From positions 12,303,220 through 12,367,219 of the forward strand of contig CM068839.1 in NCBI GenBank assembly GCA_028554795.2: 64,000 nt of DNA. Direction: 5' to 3'. This document shows positions 1 through 6,162 of this stretch, piece after piece (position 1 is the stretch's first letter; every line of letters begins with the position of its first letter). This DNA comes from Sinohyriopsis cumingii. Its lineage: Eukaryota; Mollusca; Bivalvia; Unionida; Unionidae. A program made the translations under genes and the position numbers. The notes beneath the pieces were generated by a model. That model was not told where the DNA came from and did no database searches. It saw nothing but the letters and a program-made list of their open reading frames with translations.

Positions 1-855
1 GTGAAGAAAATCGAAGTCAGTCGCGATGGCAAAACCTTGTGTACCCGACCTTTCGAACCTGACTTTAAAGAGAAGAATTACTTGAGATCGTACTTGTCCC
101 TGTACGAAGCCACCGGACAGTTAGGAACCAACACCAGTCACGGTATTACGTACGAGGATTACGCAGGAGGCTATGCTTTGTGGGCTTTCGATTTCACTCC
201 AGACCAAGGCAGCGACGAGGGACATTTCCACCCTATAAAATCAGGCCAGATTCGTGTGGAACTTCAGTTTGCAGAACCACTGAAAGAGACAGTGAACGTC
301 ATCCTGTATGCAGAATTCGATAATACCATAGAGAAGTTTGAGAGAAGTCATCCTAGATTACTAGAAACCATGGAAGACTGTTGTCCCTCTTTACCTAGTG
401 GAGAAACTTTGGAGATGGAATGTGAGGAGACCGTGGAAAAAGAAGAAGTGATCATGATGAAGTCGAGATGGCCAGAACAAGAAGCCCATTTAGTCTCCTG
501 TTTTGCCAAACACTTGGTCGACAAAATGACGGAATTGATCAAGAAAAATTGCTATGGATGTCAAAACGATCATCCCAGTCAAATTCAACACGATAAATGC
601 CTGATGTTGAGCCAAGAAGAAAAATTGGACGAGTATCTGGACGAAGCTTGGAGTCTCATCTCAAACAAAGACGTGTTGCACCAGTGGTATAAAGACTTGC
701 GTGAACATTCTTGTCCACCATTAACTACTCAAGAGATCCATCGTATCGAAGCTCTCCTGAATCAGAGTGAGGAAACAGAACGAATAACCGTTTATTCGTC
801 AGACATTTTCAAGCAAAAAGTCAGGATCGAATTGACGACTTATTATTACCTGTGA
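1..855 (+). CDS. Polinton-like capsid-type C-terminal segment fused to a Cys/His-cluster protein (5' partial)
   Basis: The reading frame is open from the first base of the window, so the true start is probably upstream; the GTG at position 1 is not taken as a start. Residues about 1-112 resemble the C-terminal part of the F54H12.2-like family found in Polinton/Maverick elements, which I take to be the end of a double-jelly-roll capsid protein (recognition from memory, not a search). Residues about 124-284 look like a different protein: an acidic stretch, then a Cys/His cluster C184-x2-C187-x3-H191-x5-H197-x2-C200 that could bind zinc, then a helical acidic tail. An internal ATG at 370 (residue 124) could be the start of a separate second protein. 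The stop at 853-855 lies 19 nt before the protease ATG, so the two genes are packed as in a viral late unit. Confident that it is coding and element-borne; less sure of the capsid role. Confidence 0.72.
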   Translation: MKKIEVSRDGKTLCTRPFEPDFKEKNYLRSYLSLYEATGQLGTNTSHGITYEDYAGGYALWAFDFTPDQGSDEGHFHPIKSGQIRVELQFAEPLKETVNVILYAEFDNTIEKFERSHPRLLETMEDCCPSLPSGETLEMECEETVEKEEVIMMKSRWPEQEAHLVSCFAKHLVDKMTELIKKNCYGCQNDHPSQIQHDKCLMLSQEEKLDEYLDEAWSLISNKDVLHQWYKDLREHSCPPLTTQEIHRIEALLNQSEETERITVYSSDIFKQKVRIELTTYYYL

Positions 856-874
856 AGAAGAAAACCACAAAACA

Positions 875-1435
875 ATGGATACCTGGGAACTTTATTACCT
901 TTTGAACCACAGTTCGTATACGGCTTCTTGGAATCCTGTCGTCTGTGCTAAAGATGAACTCCCTCATCGCAAACCTCAAGACCATCAAGCTTACGTAATC
1001 AACACGGACGACAGTCATCTCCCAGGAACCCACTGGGTAGCCGTTTACTTTCCTCAAGAAGGATGTGTGGAATATTTCGATTCGTACGGATTGCCCCCTT
1101 TGGAAGACGATATCATTGACTTTATGAGAAGAAATGCTCAAACCACCCGATTCAATAATGTGAAATTACAAGGCACAGATTCCTTGGTGTGTGGACAATA
1201 TTGTGTGTATTTTCTGCATCATCGCAGCCTGGGCTATTCCTTAGAACATTTAGTGACTCATTTCGATCCTCGTTCTTCTGCTAGAAATGATGTGAAAGTA
1301 GACCGATGGTTTTGTGACCATTATGCTTATCTTTTGTCTCAAGCTAGGACACGTAGTGTCCATCAATGGCCTAATGATTTCCAACAGTGGAAATCACAAT
1401 TTCATTCACAACGTTGTCAGCCCTGTTTAAAGTAG
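875..1435 (+). CDS. Adenain-type (C5 family) cysteine protease of a Polinton/adintovirus-like element
   Basis: This 186-residue protein has the full catalytic layout of adenovirus-type maturation proteases: His53 in GTHWVAVYF, Asp69 in EYFDSYG, Gln99 as the oxyanion residue, and nucleophile Cys106 in VCGQYC. Gln and Cys are seven residues apart, as in adenain, and the length is close to the family's usual ~200. Such proteases cleave capsid and core precursors during virion maturation and are a hallmark gene of Polintons, adintoviruses and virophages. The start ATG at 875 is the first in frame. No stop or frameshift breaks the gene, so it is either young or kept intact. The C-terminus (residues ~155-186) is Gln/Trp/Cys-rich and not obviously part of the catalytic fold. 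It lies just downstream of the capsid-like ORF and may share its transcript; an AATAAA follows at 1549. Confidence 0.92.
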   Translation: MDTWELYYLLNHSSYTASWNPVVCAKDELPHRKPQDHQAYVINTDDSHLPGTHWVAVYFPQEGCVEYFDSYGLPPLEDDIIDFMRRNAQTTRFNNVKLQGTDSLVCGQYCVYFLHHRSLGYSLEHLVTHFDPRSSARNDVKVDRWFCDHYAYLLSQARTRSVHQWPNDFQQWKSQFHSQRCQPCLK

Positions 1436-1684
1436 TTAGTATTTGAAAAAAAAATATTTGTGATTAGAAAAAGATTGTTTGATGTTATAGTGTTGGATTA
1501 TTGTTAAAAATGTTAGAAATGTTGTTGTTTAGTGTTAAGTGATTTTTGAATAAAAAATGTTGTGTTTAGAAAAAAATGCCTTTGTCTTTTGTTTAGCTAT
1601 AAGAATGTTGGATTGATGCTCTTTCATTTCTTACTATCCCTCTCATGACACTCACTAAACGTTGCGGCTCGAAAACCGTGTGGA
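1436..1684. other. AT-rich spacer between protease gene and cassette A
   Basis: Spacer rich in T/G/A with no ORF. It carries one polyadenylation-type hexamer (1549-1554) and no histone-type hairpin, unlike the 3' ends of the three cassettes that follow. Confidence 0.6.
1549..1554 (+). terminator. Candidate polyadenylation signal AATAAA of the capsid/protease unit
   Basis: Canonical AATAAA 114 nt after the protease stop, in a T/G-rich context. It suggests that the structural genes end by ordinary cleavage/polyadenylation, in contrast to the hairpin ends of cassettes A-C. Confidence 0.45.
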
Positions 1685-1720
1685 GGATGTTTTCCTTCAC
1701 GTCCGCGCTTTGACTTTAAG
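1685..1720 (+). promoter_or_regulatory. Cassette A promoter box
   Basis: GGATGTTTTCC, then TTCACGTCCGCGCTTT and GACTTTAAG. The same ~35-bp block occurs before ORFs B and C with at most a few changes. In A the TATA-like heptamer is altered to CTTTAAG. The block ends 56 nt before the ATG at 1776, nearly the same spacing as in B and C, so I infer a core promoter. Confidence 0.72.
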
Positions 1721-1775
1721 AACAGGGGGTTGTTCCCAGTCTAACCATCCATTGTCGACTCATCCTCCTAAGAAG

Positions 1776-2135
1776 ATGTGCTCGAAACTAGCTAAGCTCA
1801 ACGAAGCCTACGTGAATTTGCATAGGGTCAGACACAGTCTGATACCAAAGCCAGAAGAAATAGAGAATGTGAGAATGCTAAAAATCACTGAAGACCTAAT
1901 AGAAGAGCTCTTCAGAGAAGAAGTGAACAGGGAAAAAGAAGAATGGACAGAGAAGTACAGACTTCAGAGACAGCAGCAACAGCAGCAACAGCAGCAACAA
2001 CAGCAACAACAGCAGCAACCTGAACCTGACAGAGGCTTTGTCGATTGCCGTATCGACACCAAAGAGTTCTTCTTCTCTTTCCGAAGAAGCAGACCTATTG
2101 CCAGAAAGTCTATCCTCAGAGGACATCACAACTAA
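1776..2135 (+). CDS. Cassette A small charged helical protein with polyglutamine
   Basis: A 119-residue protein with no function I recognise. The start at 1776 (AAGAAGATG) was chosen because it lies 56 nt from the promoter box, matching cassettes B and C; an in-frame ATG-less extension to 1662 would run through the promoter. Residues 4-15 (KLAKLNEAYVNL) and the following Arg-rich segment resemble the same region of ORFs B and C. Residues ~40-65 form a charged helix, then a 16-residue Gln run (66-81, mixed CAG/CAA codons), then a basic Arg/Ser C-terminus. No signal peptide or membrane segment is visible. The basic tail could be a nuclear localisation or nucleic-acid-binding segment (inference). 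The hairpin 3' signal follows 29 nt after the stop. Confidence 0.7.
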   Translation: MCSKLAKLNEAYVNLHRVRHSLIPKPEEIENVRMLKITEDLIEELFREEVNREKEEWTEKYRLQRQQQQQQQQQQQQQQQQPEPDRGFVDCRIDTKEFFFSFRRSRPIARKSILRGHHN

Positions 2136-2139
2136 AAAA

Positions 2140-2345
2140 GAATGCCATAGCAAACAAAAAAAACAGCCCTTTTCAGGGCTACCAATACTCTAGAAAAGAA
2201 ATAACGATTAATTTGCCAATGTGTAGGTAGAGTAGTGTGAAAATAAACACTAACTCTTTTAAAAAATGTGAGGGTATGTGTTGGTGTGTTGGTGTTTGTA
2301 AGAACTCAAGTAAGTTGGTGTGGATAGTAGATTAAAATGATGTTT
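2140..2345 (+). repeat. Cassette A 3' flank, near-copy of 2955-3175
   Basis: About 200 bp beginning with the hairpin and continuing through GTAGGTAGAGTAGTGTG, AAACACTAACTCTTTT, a GT-rich stretch and ATAGTAGATTA is repeated almost unchanged after ORF B at 2955-3175. The two ORFs preceding these flanks are barely alignable. Confidence 0.8.
2165..2204 (+). terminator. Histone-type 3' stem-loop and purine box, cassette A
   Basis: Perfect 6-bp stem with 4-nt loop, AGCCCTTTTCAGGGCT (2165-2180), followed by ACCAATACTC and a purine-rich AGAAAAGAAA. The layout fits metazoan histone mRNA 3' ends: stem-loop bound by SLBP, cleavage a few nt after an ACCA-like flank, and a U7-pairing downstream element. 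The outer stem pair is A-T rather than the usual G-C; the second G-C pair and the loop U's expected for SLBP are kept. Confidence 0.72.
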
Positions 2346-2470
2346 TTTGGTGTTTGAGGTGTATATTTGGAGTTAGATTGAATTGAGTTGAGTATGTGGA
2401 TAGTCTATTGAAGTAATTTATAAAAAAATTTAAAATAGTGATGGGTAGCATAAAAAGTGAGTGAGTGTTT

Positions 2471-2575
2471 CTTTTAGGTCCGCGCGTTGTTGTTTTTTTT
2501 GGTCATGATCTAGGTAAGATGAATTTTATGTTATTAGGGGGATGTTTTCCATCACGTCCGCGCTTTCACTATAAA
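2471..2575 (+). promoter_or_regulatory. Cassette B promoter, with a degenerate upstream half-copy
   Basis: The main box is at 2540-2575: GGATGTTTTCC, ATCACGTCCGCGCTTT, then a good TATA box CTATAAA (2569-2575), 58 nt before the ATG. Upstream, GTCCGCGCG (2478-2486) and GGTCATGATC (2501-2510) repeat the layout seen before cassette C, as a partly eroded second copy of the box. Confidence 0.75.
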
Positions 2576-2632
2576 TTGAAACTCGCTGGGCAGTCTAGCT
2601 ACCCTTGTTGATTGATCAACACAGCCAGAAGA

Positions 2633-2941
2633 ATGACTAGCAGAATAGTGAAACTGTTAGAACTCCAGATGCACCTGGAATATGCCAGGCGCATAGTAAA
2701 CGAACTATCAGCGGAGGCTATAGTAGAAGAAGCAAGAGTAAAGAAGGAAGAGGAGGAGAGAAGAGAGAGGGAAGAAGAGGAAAAGAAAAGAGAAGAGAGG
2801 ATGTCGTTAAATATTCCCGAGACAGAGGATTGGGGTGTTGAAGCGAATCATCCTCCCTCTGCGCTCCCCAGAAGAAAGGTGAAAGAAGACTGGGGAAGAA
2901 GATGCGTGTGTGGCGCCAGGCCAGGACGGTGCAACCATTAG
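2633..2941 (+). CDS. Cassette B small charged coiled-coil protein
   Basis: A 102-residue protein of unknown function. The ATG at 2633 (AGAAGAATG) is chosen from the fixed promoter-to-start spacing. The N-terminus (IVKLLELQMHLEYARRIV) aligns with the K-L-x-E-A-x3-L-x2-x-R pattern of ORFs A and C. Residues ~38-62 are an almost uninterrupted Glu/Lys/Arg helix, predicted single helix or coiled coil. The C-terminal ~40 residues are different: Pro-containing, with a short Cys/His/Arg end (CVCGARPGRCNH) that might bind metal. No transmembrane segment. Its hairpin 3' signal starts 26 nt after the stop. I take it as a paralogue of A and C, with low certainty because charged helices align easily. Confidence 0.68.
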   Translation: MTSRIVKLLELQMHLEYARRIVNELSAEAIVEEARVKKEEEERREREEEEKKREERMSLNIPETEDWGVEANHPPSALPRRKVKEDWGRRCVCGARPGRCNH

Positions 2942-2954
2942 ATAGGTGCATCAG

Positions 2955-3175
2955 GAGTTCAAAAAACAGCCCTTTTCAGGGCTACCCAATACTCTAGAAA
3001 AGAAATAACGATCAATTTGCCAATGCGTGTAGGTAGAGTAGTGTGTATATAAACACTAACTCTTTTTAAGATAGTGTGAGGGTATGCGTTTGTGTGTTTG
3101 TGTGTTTGTGTTTGTAAGAGCTCAGGTATGTTTGTGTGAATAGTAGATTATGGGTTTCTTAGCGTATCTGAAGAG
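2955..3175 (+). repeat. Cassette B 3' flank, near-copy of 2140-2345
   Basis: Second copy of the cassette 3' flank (hairpin, purine box, TAGGTAGAGTAGTGTG, AAACACTAACTC, GT-rich run, AATAGTAGATTA). It differs from the first copy by a few substitutions and short GT-run changes. Confidence 0.8.
2968..3005 (+). terminator. Histone-type 3' stem-loop and purine box, cassette B
   Basis: AGCCCTTTTCAGGGCT (2968-2983) followed by ACCCAATACTCT and AGAAAAGAAA. The ACCCA directly after the stem is the classic histone cleavage-site flank, and the purine box sits 13 nt downstream, where U7 snRNA would pair. Confidence 0.75.
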
Positions 3176-3214
3176 CATAGTTAGGGTTTTATTATATGAA
3201 ACGAGAAAAGTAGG

Positions 3215-3318
3215 GGATGTTTTCCTTCACGTCCGCGCGTTGCTTGGTCATGATCGAGGTAAGATCAATTTTATGTTTTCAGGGATGTTTTCCTTCACGT
3301 ACGCGCTTTCACTATAAA
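3215..3318 (+). promoter_or_regulatory. Cassette C doubled promoter box
   Basis: Copy 1 (3215-3240) has GGATGTTTTCC, TTCACGTCCGCGCG and no TATA box. Copy 2 (3283-3318) has GGATGTTTTCC, TTCACGTACGCGCTTT and CTATAAA (3312-3318), 53 nt before the ATG. GGTCATGATC lies between the copies, as it does before cassette B. Confidence 0.75.
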
Positions 3319-3370
3319 ACTAACAGTGTTGGTCATTGGAGCCCATTCTACGGAATAAGCGAACAAGAAG

Positions 3371-3967
3371 ATGCCAGCAGCTTCAGCTTTATACAACGAT
3401 CTTATGGGAAGTTGGTATTGGATGGTGGATGGATTGAGTGTAGTAGAAAGGGTTGAACAAGAATGGAGGTATGCAGTGACAAAAGACTTCGTCTCAAGAC
3501 AAGTAACCAGCCTCCACTTATCCGTAAATATTGTAAAAGAAATGATAGAGGATGAGGAGAAGAGAATCAGAGGTTTAATTAACCCACCGTATGTCAAAGT
3601 GGGTAAGTTAAAAGAAGCGATAGATCATGTGACGAGTGCAAGGTGCTTTCTAGAAGACATTGTAGAATGGACAGATTGGTGTTTCGCGAAGTGGGGGTTA
3701 GAAAAACTTAAGAAAGCTGAAGAACTAATGAGGAATGTGCTGACCGAAGAGGTCAAGAAGATCAAAGAAAAGTGGTCCAAGGAAAGAAAAGAAGAAGAAA
3801 AAAGAAAAAAAAGGGATGAATTCGAAAAACTGAACACAAACTGGATGAAAATCCAAGAGAAGTTCCGGGCCATGGGCCACCCGGACTGGTTGCCGGAAAA
3901 AGAAAAGAAAAAGAAGAAAGGAATGATGGACAAAATAAGAGGATGGTGGAAGAAGTTAAGAAGTTAA
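3371..3967 (+). CDS. Cassette C larger charged helical protein
   Basis: A 198-residue protein, not recognised. The start at 3371 (AAGAAGATG) fits the promoter spacing and leader ending of A and B. The N-terminal ~70 residues (Trp/Val-rich) have no counterpart in A or B. Residues ~77-100 (VGKLKEAIDHVTSARCFLED) match the pattern near the N-termini of A and B. A helix LKKAEELMRNVLTEEVKKIK leads into a Lys/Glu-rich coiled coil, and the last 30 residues are strongly basic and amphipathic, ending IRGWWKKLRS. It looks like the fuller member of the family, with A and B shortened or recombined. Possible roles (nuclear, membrane-perturbing or DNA-associated) cannot be separated from sequence alone. The hairpin lies 24 nt after the stop. 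Confidence 0.72.
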   Translation: MPAASALYNDLMGSWYWMVDGLSVVERVEQEWRYAVTKDFVSRQVTSLHLSVNIVKEMIEDEEKRIRGLINPPYVKVGKLKEAIDHVTSARCFLEDIVEWTDWCFAKWGLEKLKKAEELMRNVLTEEVKKIKEKWSKERKEEEKRKKRDEFEKLNTNWMKIQEKFRAMGHPDWLPEKEKKKKKGMMDKIRGWWKKLRS

Positions 3968-3991
3968 AAGAAGAAGAAGAAAAAACCCAAA

Positions 3992-4029
3992 GGCCCTTTT
4001 CAGGGCCAGCCATATTTCTCGAAAAGAGA
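3992..4029 (+). terminator. Histone-type 3' stem-loop and purine box, cassette C
   Basis: GGCCCTTTTCAGGGCC (3992-4007) preceded by CCCAAA, followed by AGCCA and GAAAAGAGA at 4021. This is an exact match to the usual metazoan histone stem-loop form, with upstream A-rich and downstream flanks also as expected. Compared with A and B, the outer pair changed from A-T to G-C on both sides, a compensatory change that supports an RNA structure. Confidence 0.8.
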
Positions 4030-4078
4030 TAGCCTTTCCATTGCCTACCCCTTTTTAAAAAAATTTAAAAAAAAAAAA

Positions 4079-4340
4079 TCCCATGTTCCATTCCCCTTGT
4101 CCCTAAACAAGCCCAAACTCTATTCCCCATGTTAAATTCCCCTTGTACGTAGAGTGACCCACGATTTATCGCCATGTTAAATTCCCCTTGTACGTAGAGT
4201 GACCCACGATTTATCGCCATGTTAATTCCCCTTGTACGTAATCTGACCCACGATTTTTCGCCATGTTAAATTTCCATTGTACGTAATCTAACCCAGGGGT
4301 GGTCTGTAATGCTAATTCCCATTGTACGTAAAGTGCCCCC
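4079..4340. repeat. 45-bp tandem repeat at possible element end
   Basis: About five to six copies of a 45-bp unit containing CATGTTAAATTCCCC, TTGTACGTAGAGTGACCC and ACGATTTATCG, degrading at both edges. It follows the last cassette directly and precedes a LINE fragment, so it may be a subterminal repeat of the Polinton-like element. No inverted terminal repeat can be tested because the other end lies outside the window. Confidence 0.75.
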
Positions 4341-4399
4341 CTTCACTACTTACCTTTAAAAAAATATTGAAGATATAAACTTTTATCCTGTATTAATAG

Positions 4400-5815
4400 C
4401 ATTGCATACTATTCTGATTTCGGTAACAAGAGTACCTTACCACAGTAATGAAACTACTCTACTAAAAGTAGTTAATGACATTCTCTCTGCTTTGGATAGC
4501 GGCAAGATTACAGTCCTCACCCTCCTTGATTTGTCTGCAGCATTTGACACAATAGACCATGCTATATTACTTCACCGTCTCCAGCATGTATTTGGCATTC
4601 ATGATTACAGCCTTACTGCGGTTCAATTCCTACTTAATCAACAGGATACTGATTATGTCTGCAAATGGAATACACTCTTGCCCAGCTAATCTATGTTGTG
4701 GGGTTCCATAAGGGTATGTAATTGGACCTGTTCTCTTCATTATGTACACTCAGTCGCTCTCAAATGTCATAGATCATCATCCAGTGTCTCACCAACTGTA
4801 CGCTGATGACACCCAAATATACAAATCTAGCCACCCAACTGAAGTTGATGTTACCATCCAAGGTCTAGAGAGGTGCATTTCTGATGTGAAATCATGGATG
4901 ACATGTAACAAGCTGCAGATGAATGATGATAAAACTGAGGCCATTCTCGTCACAGCACAAATACTCAGTTACATCCTTTACCTCAAACAATAAATATCAG
5001 TAACACCAACATTAAATTCACAGTCAGTACGAAACCTAGGTGTCACTCTGGACAGTACTCTCACGTTTCAACAACATGTCATGAACATATGCAAGGCTGC
5101 ATATCTTGAGCTGAGACGCATCAGCTCCATTCGCAAATATCTTTCAGTTGATGTCACTAAAACACTTGTATGTTCATTAGTACTTTCAAGACTGGACTAT
5201 TGTAACTCAATTCTGTCTGGTTCATCTCAATATCTACTTCAGAAACTTCAAAATGTTCAAAACAGAGCTGCTCGGATCATACTTAGAGTACTATGATCAG
5301 AGCACACCTCCCCGCTGCTCTGTACCCTACTCTGGCTATCCATTTGATCCAGAATCAAACACAAAATTTGTTCTCTGTGCTACGTTTCACTGACGGACTC
5401 CAGTCCAACATAACTATCCTACCTCACCCATGTGTACACACCAGCAAGATACTTACGCTTCTCTTTTGACAATCATATACTCATTATTCCACTACGAAAA
5501 TAAAGTCATATGGACAGCGTTCTTTTGCATAGCAGGGCCCAAGCAACGTGGAATGTATTGCCCACTGAACTTAGACACAAATACAGTGATCCCATTCAAG
5601 AGTGCTCTTAAAACTCACTTATTTCGACTGCAAAAACAAACTTAAAGACCTAATAATGTTCCCTACCTTAAATATATACAGCATGTTTTTATGTTTTCTA
5701 ATTTCATTGGTGTTTGTTTTCTGTAATAATATCATTATATCTGTTTTTTTTTATGGTATAGATGTTGTCTAATGTTGTAAAGCGCCGTATTTTTGAGCAA
5801 TAAAGTGATTTCAGC
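4400..5815 (+). pseudogene. Non-LTR retrotransposon reverse transcriptase, 5'-truncated and broken
   Basis: Conserved LINE RT blocks occur in order across several frames: LLDLSAAFDTIDHAILLHRL (palm motif A, 4525-4585), a GVP-stop-G remnant of the GVPQG block (stop at 4709-4711), LYADDTQIY with the catalytic YADD at 4799-4810, the LGVTLDSTLTF block, SRLDYCNSILSG and QNRAARII near 5195-5290, and the C-terminal FKSALKTHLF at 5593. Several frameshifts, stops and an internal deletion (about 4640-4690) show that it is dead. The 3' UTR ends near AATAAAGTGATTT at ~5800. The style is L2/CR1/Jockey-like; the clade cannot be fixed by eye. The 5' truncation near 4400 is typical of target-primed insertion. 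Confidence 0.9.
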
Positions 5816-6052
5816 AGGTAGGCGATATTAAAAGTACCTATAGTAACGTTCTTTTGGAAACCTAGTTATCAATACCTGTTAAATCAGTCATCAAGAAAAT
5901 GTCTTAAAAAATTTAATTTGGAATATATGTTGAGGAAAACTCTACCATTTCCGTACCACTGTGTTAGAATATATTGCATTATTGTACCACTTTGTTAGAA
6001 TATAGTGCAATAAACACAAACTAGCTAAAGATGACAGGTATCGATTTGTTGC

Positions 6053-6067
6053 ACTCTCTCTCTCTCT

Positions 6068-6160
<93 letters not shown>
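6053..6160. repeat. Compound microsatellite (TC)n(AC)n(AT)n
   Basis: Short TC and AC runs followed by about 40 uninterrupted AT dinucleotides. Confidence 0.98.

Positions 6161-6162
<2 letters not shown>

Noticed and set aside
2045..2230. 61-codon frame overlapping ORF A
   Set aside because: Out-of-frame overlap with the supported cassette A protein, and it runs through the hairpin 3' signal.
3258..3282. Mini-intron: GAG|GTAAGA to TTTTCAG|GG between the two promoter copies of cassette C
   Set aside because: Only about 25 nt, too short for a spliceosomal intron, and located upstream of the TATA box.
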